From Flavonifractor sp963557075 (lineage in GTDB: Bacteria; Bacillota; Clostridia; Oscillospirales; Oscillospiraceae): a stretch of DNA of 58,495 nucleotides. The notes under the pieces were generated by a model. That model was not told where the DNA came from, did not search any database, and was given only the letters and a program-made list of their open reading frames with translations. Position numbers and translations under genes: made by a program. The DNA is taken from assembly GCA_963557075.1 (NCBI GenBank), contig CAUWDA010000011.1, positions 1 to 58,495 of the forward strand, in the 5' to 3' direction. Below, piece by piece: positions 7,593 to 15,665 of the stretch (position 1 is its first letter; every line of letters starts with the position of its first letter).

Positions 7593-7741
7593 AAAAAGAC
7601 CGCGCGAAACCAATCGCCGGTTTCCGAAAGCGGACTTGTCCAGCGCTTGTCTTCATGGTATTCTCTTTTATACGTTCGGAGTATCTCTGTCCGCTTCTCA
7701 ACAGCTCTACCCCCAGACAAATCCGACTGAATAAAAATTGT
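7593..7741 (-). ncRNA. Structured 5' leader, candidate cis-regulatory RNA or small RNA
   Basis: About 150 bases between the promoter at 7748-7776 and the terminator at 7544-7592. Visible pairings are GCGGAC with GTCCGC as a closing stem (about 58 bases apart) and GGAAACC with GGTTTC as a hairpin just before GCGCGGTCTTTTT. I could not match it to TPP, SAM, glycine, lysine, c-di-AMP, ZTP or T-box consensus. It may be an undescribed riboswitch-like leader or a roughly 200-base small RNA. Confidence 0.45.
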
Positions 7742-7747
7742 GATTTT

Positions 7748-7776
7748 ATCATAATCGAAACAGTGGAAAGATGCAA
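7748..7776 (-). promoter_or_regulatory. Promoter of the leader/YwqK-repeat gene
   Basis: TTGCAT and TATGAT with a 17-bp spacer, minus strand. Start expected near 7741. Confidence 0.65.
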
Positions 7777-7922
7777 TCTCTTTCTAACGGCTTTTTGAGT
7801 ACGATCCCCCAGGACATCTCATACGTTCAGGGGAAATTACTTGCCCCTGGACAAGGGTTGGGCTCCAGGGCAAACGGCCTGCAGCCCCATATCCGCAAAT
7901 ACCCGGACCGGCAGCCGGGAAT

Positions 7923-7956
7923 AAAAATGGCCGCACCTCTCGGTGCGGCCATTTTT
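7923..7956 (-). terminator. Terminator after YesL gene
   Basis: A 15-bp perfect stem AAAAATGGCCGCACC/GGTGCGGCCATTTTT with a TCTC loop. It works in both directions and shares its core with terminators near 12254, 24813 and 46389. Confidence 0.85.
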
Positions 7957-7973
7957 GTTCCCACAGGAAATCG

Positions 7974-8615
7974 TCACGCCTGCTTCTCCTCGTCCTCCAG
8001 CGCCGGCTTCTGTGCGTCTATATAGGGCTTGAAGATCCGCTCCAGAGAGAAGGAGTGGGCCCAGGCCAGCACCGCAGGCAGCAAAACGGCCAGAGGCGGG
8101 ATGCCGGAGCACACCACCAGCACCGCAAAGAAAAGGAGCGCCATCCATATCGTATGAGGCAGATGGGCAATGGCCAGCTTTCCACAGGTGGACAGCAGGC
8201 CCCCCACACCAAACGTAAACCGGGACAGCACAGGGAACACATAGCACAGCGCCCCTGCCGGCAGCAGCAGAAAGACCCGGTAGGCGTAATAGAGAACACA
8301 CCCCGTTTTGTCGACTCCGGCCATCTGGTAGAGCAGCTCATGGGGGATGACCAGCAGGAGCGCCAGAGGGATGACCACCAGGCTGGTCAGAACGCCCACC
8401 TTCAGATTGCTCTTAAAGGTACGGAAAAAGAGCATCCAGCTGTCCCGCTCATTGCCCCGGATGCAGCGCACCACCGTATGGTAAAGGGCGGCAGTGGCCG
8501 GTCCCACCGTGACCACCGGAAGGGAACAGAAAAGCCAGAACGCGCTGAGGATCACCAGATCGACCAGCTTCCCCGTGACCCGAAAGAACCCGTTTTCCGG
8601 ATTGAAAATACCCAT
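7974..8615 (-). CDS. YesL family membrane protein (DUF624)
   Basis: A 213-residue integral membrane protein with about five hydrophobic segments. The N-terminal NPENGFFRVTGKLVDLVILS and the WLFCSLPVVTVGPATAALY segment are signature features of the YesL/DUF624 family. YesL proteins often neighbour sugar transporters and hybrid sensor systems, but here there is no such neighbour, so the role is unknown. GGAGGACGGCGACA leads into the ATG. It has its own promoter and a strong terminator, so it is probably monocistronic. Confidence 0.9.
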   Translation of the reverse strand: MGIFNPENGFFRVTGKLVDLVILSAFWLFCSLPVVTVGPATAALYHTVVRCIRGNERDSWMLFFRTFKSNLKVGVLTSLVVIPLALLLVIPHELLYQMAGVDKTGCVLYYAYRVFLLLPAGALCYVFPVLSRFTFGVGGLLSTCGKLAIAHLPHTIWMALLFFAVLVVCSGIPPLAVLLPAVLAWAHSFSLERIFKPYIDAQKPALEDEEKQA

Positions 8616-8653
8616 TGTCGCCGTCCTCCCACAGTTCTCACACTTCTACACTG

Positions 8654-8682
8654 ATTTTACTGCATTTTCCGTCAGGATGCAA
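8654..8682 (-). promoter_or_regulatory. Promoter of YesL gene
   Basis: TTGCAT and TAAAAT with a 17-bp spacer, in the gap after the DUF4317 gene. Confidence 0.6.
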
Positions 8683-8699
8683 TTCCCGGTTTCAGGCTG

Positions 8700-9833
8700 T
8701 CAGCTGTCGATATGGATGGGAACACCGTTGACCTCCACCTCGCCCTCTGCGGGGATGAGGACATACTTCTTCCCGTCGATGGTGCGGGTCTCCACCAGAG
8801 CGCTGTAGGCCGGAGAGACCTTGATGGTCACATCCGGCATGGAGAGCTGGACCTGCCTGGCGTCCACCAGGTTCCGGGGACTCAGGCGGGTATCCGCCCC
8901 AAAGCTGTCGTCGTAGCGGCTGTCAAAGGCGGACACATGACTCTCTGAGACGCCGCAGGAGAGCAGCACACACTTCACAGCGCCCTTGGACACCATGAGA
9001 GGCTCCTCCTCCTTGTTCTCCTTGTGTTCCTCCACCAGCTCCCGCAGCTGATCGTGGACCGCCTGGACCACCTCATAGCTGCACTCCTCCTCCAGCGTCT
9101 CCCCCAAAATGGCCTGAAAGGTCGCCTTTTGGGTCTCAGCGGGCATGGGGATGGGGCTGGAAAACACCGCCTGGGCAAAATCCGGGTGGTTCTCCCCCAC
9201 ATCCCGGTTGTAGTAGAGGGCGTCGTACAGGTTGGTGGACCGGTCATCAAAGGCAGGAAAAAGGAAACCCACCTCCGGCGGGGATACCAGCCAATCGACC
9301 TGCCGGTTGTAGAAGCGGTTCTCCCGCACATAGAAGCTGAGGGCGGGCTTGGTCTGCTTCACCGGACAGACGCTGCACAGGATGTAGGAATAGACCTCCT
9401 GGGAGGCGTCCTTCTGGGTCTCCCCGTCCTTGGCCCGGTAGGGCACGTCGTACCGGTCATGGGCCAGCAGGATCAGGTAGCTCCCCTCCAGGTCCAGGCT
9501 GCCGATGGCCTTCTGGAAAAAGGCCTGCACCGCCTCCTCGTCCTGAAGCGCGGAGTCCCGGAGCGCCATGAGCAGCTTATGCTCCTCCCCTTCCGCCACC
9601 TGACTGGTGGCAAAGCTGACGTCGATGAGGTTGCGGTCTATACCGCCGGAGAGGGTCCTCCGGAGGATGGACAGCAGCTTGTCGCTCTCCTCCTCCCCCA
9701 TCAGCGCCAGGGACTGATCAAACTGAGAGACGATCTCCCGCTTTTCATTGACATAGCAGCCCCGCACATGGGTAATGGCGCATTTATCCGCCTTGAACCG
9801 GCGGCGCAGCTCCCCTACTTCCTTTTCATTCAT
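8700..9833 (-). CDS. DUF4317 domain-containing protein
   Basis: A 377-residue soluble protein matching the DUF4317 family found in Clostridia. Characteristic stretches are ELRRRFKADKCAITHVRGCY at the N-terminus, VYSYILCSVCPVKQTKPALS in the middle and FGADTRLSPRNLVDAR near the C-terminus. No catalytic motif is known to me. It may be involved in phage or stress contexts, but nothing here shows it. The start has GGAGG at about 8-9 bases. It is transcribed towards the YesL gene, which has its own promoter. Confidence 0.88.
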   Translation of the reverse strand: MNEKEVGELRRRFKADKCAITHVRGCYVNEKREIVSQFDQSLALMGEEESDKLLSILRRTLSGGIDRNLIDVSFATSQVAEGEEHKLLMALRDSALQDEEAVQAFFQKAIGSLDLEGSYLILLAHDRYDVPYRAKDGETQKDASQEVYSYILCSVCPVKQTKPALSFYVRENRFYNRQVDWLVSPPEVGFLFPAFDDRSTNLYDALYYNRDVGENHPDFAQAVFSSPIPMPAETQKATFQAILGETLEEECSYEVVQAVHDQLRELVEEHKENKEEEPLMVSKGAVKCVLLSCGVSESHVSAFDSRYDDSFGADTRLSPRNLVDARQVQLSMPDVTIKVSPAYSALVETRTIDGKKYVLIPAEGEVEVNGVPIHIDS

Positions 9834-10082
9834 GGTACGGTTCCTCCATTCCCGGAATGATGCCAGCCCTGTCCACGGGCCGCGTAACGTGCTGATCGGT
9901 TATCTGAGGCCTTTCTTGCGGGCCAGTGGCGCTTTAGCGCCGCCCCTGTGTTTCTCCCCGGACAGGACCGCGGCGCGGGCGGAATGTTTGCCGCAGGCGA
10001 AAATCCTGGCCCAGGGGCAATTCATTTGTCCCAAGCATTTGAAATACCGCAGGGTAGAGGCCGCCATCGGCGGCCGAAATCC
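9834..10082. other. Intergenic region between DUF4317 and tRNA-Leu genes
   Basis: GC-rich with several short inverted repeats (e.g. GGCCGCCatcGGCGGCC near 10060). No gene is supported. It may hold a dispersed intergenic repeat, but no second copy was found in the window. Confidence 0.4.
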
Positions 10083-10121
10083 AAAAAGAAAGACATGACC
10101 TACGGTCATGTCTTTCTTTTT
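10083..10121 (-). terminator. Terminator after tRNA-Leu pair
   Basis: An 18-bp stem AAAAAGAAAGACATGACC/GGTCATGTCTTTCTTTTT with a 3-base loop, starting right after the tRNA CCA end. Minus-strand read ends in a T-run. Confidence 0.9.
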
Positions 10122-10208
10122 GGTGCGCGAGGCGGGACTTGAACCCGCACGTGCGTAATGCACACTAGAACCTGAATCTAGCGAGTCTGCCAATTCCACC
10201 ACTCGCGC
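10121..10208 (-). tRNA. tRNA-Leu (CAG)
   Basis: An 88-base class II tRNA with encoded CCA. The acceptor stem is GCGCGAG/CTCGCGC. The anticodon stem is CTAGA/TCTAG around loop TTCAGGT (anticodon CAG). A long variable arm is present, and the T-arm is GCGGG-TTCAAGT-CCCGC. Confidence 0.97.
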
Positions 10209-10211
10209 ATA

Positions 10212-10298
10212 TGGTGCGGATGACGGGACTCGAACCCGTACGGCCGTGGGCCACTAGCACCTCAAGCTAGCCAGTCTACCAGTTCCAGCACATCCGCA
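10212..10298 (-). tRNA. tRNA-Leu (GAG)
   Basis: An 87-base class II tRNA with encoded CCA. The acceptor stem is TGCGGAT/ATCCGCA. The anticodon stem is CTAGC/GCTAG around loop TTGAGGT (anticodon GAG). A variable arm is present, and the T-arm is ACGGG-TTCGAGT-CCCGT. It lies 3 bases upstream of the other tRNA-Leu, so both come from one transcript. Confidence 0.97.
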
Positions 10299-10382
10299 AA
10301 ACACAGCCCGTCAAAAGACTGCTTGATTATTATAGCGGCCCCAGCGGCCTTTGTCAACACTTATTTTCCTTTCCCGGGAAAT

Positions 10383-10916
10383 TTATCGGTTCTTCTCCCA
10401 CTCCAGCAGGGCGGTGATCACATCGTGATACACCCGCTCCGGCTCCTCCTTGAAGCCGTCGGCCATGCGCCGGGCCTGGTCCCGGTTGCCGCAGAACAGC
10501 TCCAGGGTAAACAGATTCCCCTTATCGTCGTCCAGCTCCATCCGGACCACGCTGCCCCCCTCCGGCCGGTCCTCCACGCCGGAGCGGACCTGGGCGTTCC
10601 GCCGCAGGATGCCGTTGAGATGAGTCAGGTTGGCTCCGCACTTCTGCTTGACCGTATAGGGCAGGCTGCTCTCACAGGCCGCGCCGTTGGCCCGGCCCTT
10701 TTCCGTAATGGAATAGAGGTCGTTCTCCAGCGTCAGATGCCCGGTCTCCACCAGCTCGGAGACCGCCTCGGCAAACTCGAAGTAGTCCACGCCGTCGTCG
10801 CACATGGTCAGCCCGGTCAGGGCATGAAAGTCGATGGGAGACGCCACCCGCGCCATAATGTAGAGCACCAGAAATTTGATGTCCAGTTTGTCGTGGATAA
10901 ACCCGTGACGTGCCAT
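10383..10916 (-). CDS. DUF4364 family protein
   Basis: A 177-residue protein of the DUF4364 family, widespread in Clostridia. The N-terminal HDKLDIKFLVLYIMARV segment and the following FAEAVSELVETGHLTLENDL and YSITEKGR parts look like a winged-helix DNA-binding fold. A regulator role is therefore plausible but inferred. The ATG at 10916 is chosen over an in-frame TTG at 10934 because AAGGAG lies 5-6 bases upstream of the ATG. A perfect 7-bp dyad overlaps the likely transcription start, so self-regulation is possible. Confidence 0.85.
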   Translation of the reverse strand: MARHGFIHDKLDIKFLVLYIMARVASPIDFHALTGLTMCDDGVDYFEFAEAVSELVETGHLTLENDLYSITEKGRANGAACESSLPYTVKQKCGANLTHLNGILRRNAQVRSGVEDRPEGGSVVRMELDDDKGNLFTLELFCGNRDQARRMADGFKEEPERVYHDVITALLEWEKNR

Positions 10917-10932
10917 GGAACTCTCCTTCCTC

Positions 10933-10947
10933 AAGCGTTCAACGCTT
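10933..10947. promoter_or_regulatory. Candidate operator (perfect dyad) at DUF4364 start site
   Basis: AAGCGTT-C-AACGCTT, two perfect 7-bp arms around one base, located at about +8 to +22 of the minus-strand transcript. Consistent with binding of a dimeric winged-helix protein. Confidence 0.5.
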
Positions 10948-10954
10948 ACTCTCC

Positions 10955-10983
10955 ATTATACCCAAGCCCGCCCAAAATCACAA
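10955..10983 (-). promoter_or_regulatory. Promoter of DUF4364 gene
   Basis: TTGTGA and consensus TATAAT with a 17-bp spacer. Confidence 0.7.
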
Positions 10984-11008
10984 GTACAATTTCCCGGGTC
11001 CCTCCCGC

Positions 11009-11037
11009 TTGACGGAGCCGTTCCCGGAGGGTATGAT
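11009..11037 (+). promoter_or_regulatory. Promoter of DUF3048 lipoprotein gene
   Basis: TTGACG and TATGAT with a 17-bp spacer, divergent from the DUF4364 promoter. Confidence 0.7.
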
Positions 11038-11102
11038 AAAAGCAGATCACAGTGGAGCGCCCGGTCAGACCCGCAGGCGCCCGGAAAATGGAGGATACCG
11101 TT

Positions 11103-12185
11103 ATGGGAAAAAAGCTGCTGCCCCTGATGCTCACCCTTCCGCTTCTGCTCTCCGCCTGCGGCGGCTCACCAAAGCCGGAGGACTCCCAGGCGCCCTCCTC
11201 ACCCGTGCCCACAGTGGAGGCCACACCTTCCCCCACCCCCTATGACGGCCCGCTCAATCCCCTCACCGGCCTGCCCATGGACGAGAGCTGGGTGGGCCGC
11301 CGTCCGGTGGCCATTATGCTCAACAACCTGAAACAAGCCCTCCCCCAGCTGGGCCAGTCCCAGGCCGATATCATCTACGAGCTCCCCGCCGAGGGGGGCA
11401 TCACCCGCATGGTGGGCGTCTATCAGTCGCTGGACGATGTGGGCACCATCGGGTCCATCCGCTCTGCCCGTCCCTACTACCTGGAAGTGGCCCTGGGCCA
11501 CGACGCCATTTTCCTCCACGCCGGCGGCAGCGAGGACGCCTACAGCAAGATCGCCCAGTGGGGCGTCACCGCCCTGGACGCAGTCCGCGGCCCCTACCTG
11601 GGCAAGACGGAGAACAGCAACCTGATGTGGCGGGACCCGGTACGCCGGCAGTCCTACAGCCTGGAGCACACTGTAGTCACCACCGGGCAGTCCATTCTGG
11701 AGCGGCTGCCCACCTACAGCATTCGTCTGGATCACAAGGACGGCTATACCTACGAAATGGACTTCGTTCCGGACGGCACCCCCGCCGACGGCGTGGAGGC
11801 CGCCCAGATCACCGTCCCCGTCTCCACCTATAAGACCGGCCGCTTTGTCTACGACCCGGACAGTGGCAAGTACGGCGTGGAGGAGTACGGCGCGGCCTAC
11901 ATAGACGGCAACACCCAGGAGCAGGTGGAGGTGACCAATGTGGTCATTCTCAAGACCGCCTGCCGCAACACCGGCGACTATTTGGGCCACATCACGGTGG
12001 ACCTGTCCAGCGGCGGCACCGGCTACTTCGCCTGCGGCGGGAAGGTCACCGAGCTGACCTGGAGCAAGCAGGCGCCGGACGGGCAGTTTTACTATCGGAA
12101 TACACAGGGAGACCCCATCTCCTTCGGCGCCGGCAACACCTATGTGTGCGTGGTGCCCACCGACTGCCAGGTGAGCTTCTCCTAA
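11103..12185 (+). CDS. DUF3048 domain-containing lipoprotein (YerB-like)
   Basis: A 360-residue exported lipoprotein. The signal peptide MGKKLLPLMLTLPLLLSAC ends in a lipobox (LLSAC), followed by a Pro/Ser/Thr linker to about residue 45. The DUF3048 domain follows, with NPLTGLPMD, RPVAIMLNN, QADIIYEL, GITRMVGVYQ and GSIRSARPYY. The C-terminal part is the second DUF3048 half. B. subtilis YerB is the best-known relative; its function is unclear. ATG at 11103 has GGAGG 7-8 bases upstream. Upstream in-frame starts would overlap that ribosome site. Single gene with its own promoter and terminator. Confidence 0.92.
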   Translation: MGKKLLPLMLTLPLLLSACGGSPKPEDSQAPSSPVPTVEATPSPTPYDGPLNPLTGLPMDESWVGRRPVAIMLNNLKQALPQLGQSQADIIYELPAEGGITRMVGVYQSLDDVGTIGSIRSARPYYLEVALGHDAIFLHAGGSEDAYSKIAQWGVTALDAVRGPYLGKTENSNLMWRDPVRRQSYSLEHTVVTTGQSILERLPTYSIRLDHKDGYTYEMDFVPDGTPADGVEAAQITVPVSTYKTGRFVYDPDSGKYGVEEYGAAYIDGNTQEQVEVTNVVILKTACRNTGDYLGHITVDLSSGGTGYFACGGKVTELTWSKQAPDGQFYYRNTQGDPISFGAGNTYVCVVPTDCQVSFS

Positions 12186-12253
12186 GCATCCGCCTCGCCT
12201 CCGGCGCTCTGCCGCAAGCCGTATGGTCTAAGCAGTTACCACACCATTCTACA

Positions 12254-12283
12254 AAAAATGGCCGCCATCTGGCGGCCATTTTT
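12254..12283 (+). terminator. Terminator after DUF3048 gene
   Basis: Stem AAAAATGGCCGCC/GGCGGCCATTTTT with an ATCT loop. Same core as terminators near 7923, 24813 and 46389. Confidence 0.85.
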
Positions 12284-12375
12284 GCTATGCAAAAGCATTG
12301 CAAAGTTGCCATGTGCCGCCTCCGGCGGCACGGCACGGGATCTCGGCGCATGGGCCGGAGACGGCCCGTAGGCGC

Positions 12376-12438
12376 AAAAAACTTCATGCGCGCGTCGTTT
12401 GCCCTGTTTTGTGGTACGACTCAGGCGCATGAAGTTTT
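12376..12438 (-). terminator. Terminator at end of pyr-ygiQ operon
   Basis: On the minus strand AAAACTTCATGCGC pairs with GCGCATGAAGTTTT across a loop of about 33 bases and is followed by further T residues. The large loop makes it an unusual but plausible terminator. Confidence 0.6.
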
Positions 12439-12488
12439 ATGCGGTCCCGGAGCCCTGCGTGGGCCCCAGGGCATCCGATCCTGCTTTG

Positions 12489-14456
12489 TTATCCTTTTCC
12501 CTTGCGGGGACGGGCATTTTTCTTAGGCTTAGCCACTGCCCAGCCCGCCTTGCGGGCCGGTTTGGCCTGGGGCTTGGCGCTCTTCTGAGCCGCCGGTCCG
12601 CCCCCCTTGCCGGGCTTGCTCCGGCGGCCGGCGGGGAGCTTGCCCTCCTGGGGCTTTCCGTGCTTCTCCGGGCGGAGCAGGCAGTCTTTGCCGAAGCCGA
12701 TCAGGTCCTCCCGGTGGGTCCGGTAGAGGGCCTCCCGCACCAGCGCCCGCTTCTCCGGCCGCTTCCACTGCATCAACGCCCGCTGCATGGCCTTCTCGTG
12801 GGGGTCCTTGGGCACATACACCGGCTGCATGGTCCGGGGGTCGATGCCGGTATAGTACATACAGGTGGACAGGGTGCCCGGGGTGGGATAGAAGTCCTGG
12901 ACCTGCTCCGGCTGCCGTCCGGTGCGGTTGAGCCACCGGGCCAGCTCCACCGCGTCGTCCAGGGTACAGCCGGGGTGGGAGGACATGAGGTAGGGCACCA
13001 GATACTGCTCCTTGCCGTACTTCTGGTTCAGGGACTCATACTTTCGCTTGAATTTCTCATAGACCTCGATATGGGGCTTGCCCATATAGTCCAGTACCCC
13101 GTTGACACAGTGCTCCGGGGCCACCTTCAGCTGGCCGGACACATGGTACTTCACCAGCTCGGCGAAGAACTCCCCGCTCTTGTCCTTCAGCATATAGTCG
13201 AACCGGATGCCGGAGCGGATAAAGACCTTCTTTACCCCCGGCACAGCCCGGATCTTCCGCAGCAGCATCAGGTAGTCGGTATGGTCGGCATCCAGGTTGG
13301 CGCAGGCCTCCGGGGCCAGACAGGCCTTACCCCGGCACAGTCCCGCCTTCATCTGCTTCTTGCAGGCGGGCCGCCGGAAGTTGGCGGTGGGGCCGCCCAC
13401 GTCGTGGATATAGCCCTTGAAGCCGGGGTGACGGGTCAGACCCTCCACCTCGCGCAGCACGCTCTCATGGCTGCGGGAGGTGATGATCCGCCCCTGATGG
13501 AAGGCCAAGGAGCAGAAGTTGCAGGCGCCGAAGCACCCCCGGTTGTGGGCCACCGAGAAGCGCACCTCCTCAATGGCGGGCACGCCCCCCATCTCGTCAT
13601 ACATGGGATGGGGCTCCCGGACGTAGGGCAGCTCGGCCACAAAATCCAGCTCCGCCGTATTGAGAGGCATGGCGGGTGGATTGACGATGAGCACCCGGTC
13701 CCCGTGGCGCTGTAAGATAGCCTTCCCCCGGATGGGGTCGTGCTCCTCATACTGGATCTGATTGGCCGCGGCATACTGCCGCTTGTTGTCCCGCACCTCC
13801 TCAAAAGAGGGACACTCCACCCTGGGATAGGCGCAGTCGGCCGGGGTCCTGGCAAGAAAGGCCGTTCCTTTTACATCTGTGATCTCCCCCACCGGCGTCC
13901 CGGAGGCCAGCCGGGCGGCGATCTCCCGGGTGGCCCGCTCTCCCATGCCGTACACCAGCAGGTCGGCCTGGCTGTCAAGAAGCACCGAGCGGCGCACCTT
14001 GTCCTCCCAGTAGTCGTAGTGGGCAAAGCGCCGCAGAGAGGCCTCCAGACCGCCAATGATGAGAGGGATATCTCCAAATACCTCCCGCACCTTATTGGCA
14101 TACACGATGGAGGCCCGGTCGGGCCGCAGCCCCGCCTGATTGCCCGGGGAATAGGCGTCGTCGTGCCGCCGCTTTTTGGCCACGGTATAGTGGGCAACCA
14201 TGGAGTCCAGGTTGCCGGCGGACAGCATGACCCCCAGCCGGGGGCGGCCAAGGGCGGTAAAGGCCTCCGGTCTCCGCCAGTCCGGCTGGGCCAGGATGGC
14301 CACCCGGTAGCCCTCGGCCTCCAGTATGCGGGAGATGATGGCGCAGCCAAAGGTAGGGTGGTCCACATAGGCGTCGCCGGTGATGATCAGAAAATCGTAC
14401 CCGTCCCAGCCACGCTCTTCCATATCCGCCTTGGAGACGGGCAAAAATCCATTCAT
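12489..14456 (-). CDS. YgiQ family radical SAM protein
   Basis: A 655-residue protein of the YgiQ/UPF0313 radical-SAM family. The N-terminal B12-binding-like half includes WDGYDFLIITGDAYVDHPTF and IIGGLEASLRRFAHYDYWED. The radical-SAM cysteines are in NRGCFGACNFCS (CxxxCxxC). A Cys-rich segment, PACKKQMKAGLCRGKAC, follows, as in the family. The C-terminal about 65 residues are a low-complexity Lys/Pro/Ala/Arg tail likely to contact nucleic acid or be disordered. Its reaction is unknown. It starts 9 bases after the phosphatase-acetyltransferase fusion and probably belongs to the pyr transcript. Length is normal for Firmicute members. Confidence 0.94.
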   Translation of the reverse strand: MNGFLPVSKADMEERGWDGYDFLIITGDAYVDHPTFGCAIISRILEAEGYRVAILAQPDWRRPEAFTALGRPRLGVMLSAGNLDSMVAHYTVAKKRRHDDAYSPGNQAGLRPDRASIVYANKVREVFGDIPLIIGGLEASLRRFAHYDYWEDKVRRSVLLDSQADLLVYGMGERATREIAARLASGTPVGEITDVKGTAFLARTPADCAYPRVECPSFEEVRDNKRQYAAANQIQYEEHDPIRGKAILQRHGDRVLIVNPPAMPLNTAELDFVAELPYVREPHPMYDEMGGVPAIEEVRFSVAHNRGCFGACNFCSLAFHQGRIITSRSHESVLREVEGLTRHPGFKGYIHDVGGPTANFRRPACKKQMKAGLCRGKACLAPEACANLDADHTDYLMLLRKIRAVPGVKKVFIRSGIRFDYMLKDKSGEFFAELVKYHVSGQLKVAPEHCVNGVLDYMGKPHIEVYEKFKRKYESLNQKYGKEQYLVPYLMSSHPGCTLDDAVELARWLNRTGRQPEQVQDFYPTPGTLSTCMYYTGIDPRTMQPVYVPKDPHEKAMQRALMQWKRPEKRALVREALYRTHREDLIGFGKDCLLRPEKHGKPQEGKLPAGRRSKPGKGGGPAAQKSAKPQAKPARKAGWAVAKPKKNARPRKGKG

Positions 14457-14465
14457 AGCGTTCCT

Positions 14466-15629
14466 CTATCCGTTCTCAGGCTCATAGCCGATGTATTTCT
14501 CCAGCAGGTCCAGAGTCACCGTTCCGTGCTCCTCCCCCACCTTTTCAAAGCCGTATTTCTTGTAAAACCGCTGGGCGATCGCGTTTTCCGGCGCACAGCG
14601 CAGCCGCAGGCGGGTGCGGCCCAGGGGGCGGTACACAGATACCGCCTGCCCAATGAGCTGGACGCCCAGGCCCCGTTTCCGATGCTGCGGCGTCATATAT
14701 ACAAAGGGGATATAGCCGATCCCCTCCGCCGCGCCGCGGGCCAGGTCCAGCTGAAGCACGCCCGCCCTCTCGTCCCGCTGAACGGCTACAAAGAGGGACT
14801 TCTCCTTGTCCTGCTCCCAGCAGCGGCGGGCGTCCCGGCAGAAGCCCGCCCCGTCAAAGGGCACGCCGTCTCCGTGGATGTCCACCCAGGCGTCGTGCCG
14901 GGCCGCCAGATAGAGCTCCTCCTCCCGGTCCAGGTCCAGGGGGCGGAACCACATATTTGCGTCGGCAATGCTGCCCTCCCGGGACTTCCACCACTTCTGG
15001 CGGGCCAGGGTGGAGATCTCCTCCGGCAGGTGGGAGTTGTCGTTCTCAAAGAGGATGTTGATCTGATCCCCCTCCACCTCCAGGCAGGTGACGCCGGTAT
15101 TGTCGCTGTGGCCCAGGCTGTCCATCTCGCCGGGACCCATGCCCCGGATCGCGCCCTGAAGACAGCGGATGGCGGAGCCGTGGGAGAACAGGGCCACCGT
15201 CTGGCCGGGGTGCCTGGCGGCGATGTCCAGCACCGCCCCCTTCATCCGGGCCTGGACCTGGGCGAAGGTCTCGCCCCCCTCCACCCGGAACTCCGGAGAG
15301 CTGTGGTTGAAGCGGATGAGCCGCATGGCGTCGTGCCGCTCCAGCTCGCCCCAGGGCCTGTCCTCCCACTCCCCCACGCCGATCTCCCGCAGGGCGGGAG
15401 TGGTGTGGAGCTCCAGCCCGTGGCTGGGATAAATGGCAGTGGCGGTGGTCATGGTGCGGAACAGGTCGCTGGAGTACACCGCGTCGATGTGCACATCCGC
15501 GAAGCGCCCCCGCAGGGCGGCGATCTGCCGGTAGCCGTTGTCGGTGATGAGGCTGTTGTACCAGCCGTGGACACGGCGGTACAGATTGCCCTCCGCCTCC
15601 GCGTGGCGGATGATATAAACCTTGGTCAC
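14466..15629 (-). CDS. Histidine phosphatase - GNAT acetyltransferase fusion
   Basis: A 387-residue two-domain protein. Residues 1-200 are a histidine-phosphatase (phosphoglycerate mutase-like) domain with IIRHAEAEGN (catalytic His) and the second His in ALFSHGSAIRC. Residues 230-380 are a GNAT N-acetyltransferase with VYMTPQHRKRGLGVQLIG (acetyl-CoA loop RKRGLGVQ) and NAIAQRFYKKYGFEKVG. The substrate of neither half can be read from sequence. The fusion suggests linked chemistry on one metabolite or protein. It starts 36 bases after pyrD and is probably co-transcribed. The frame is intact across the junction, so the fusion is not a sequencing artefact of two genes. Confidence 0.88.
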   Translation of the reverse strand: MTKVYIIRHAEAEGNLYRRVHGWYNSLITDNGYRQIAALRGRFADVHIDAVYSSDLFRTMTTATAIYPSHGLELHTTPALREIGVGEWEDRPWGELERHDAMRLIRFNHSSPEFRVEGGETFAQVQARMKGAVLDIAARHPGQTVALFSHGSAIRCLQGAIRGMGPGEMDSLGHSDNTGVTCLEVEGDQINILFENDNSHLPEEISTLARQKWWKSREGSIADANMWFRPLDLDREEELYLAARHDAWVDIHGDGVPFDGAGFCRDARRCWEQDKEKSLFVAVQRDERAGVLQLDLARGAAEGIGYIPFVYMTPQHRKRGLGVQLIGQAVSVYRPLGRTRLRLRCAPENAIAQRFYKKYGFEKVGEEHGTVTLDLLEKYIGYEPENG

Positions 15630-15665
15630 AGTAAGTACCCTCTTCCGCTCAGGATAAAACAGACC

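Noticed and set aside
7544..7741. Assignment of the leader to a known riboswitch class
   Set aside because: No match to TPP, cobalamin, SAM, glycine, lysine, FMN, ZTP, c-di-AMP or T-box core motifs by eye, so only a structured leader is claimed.
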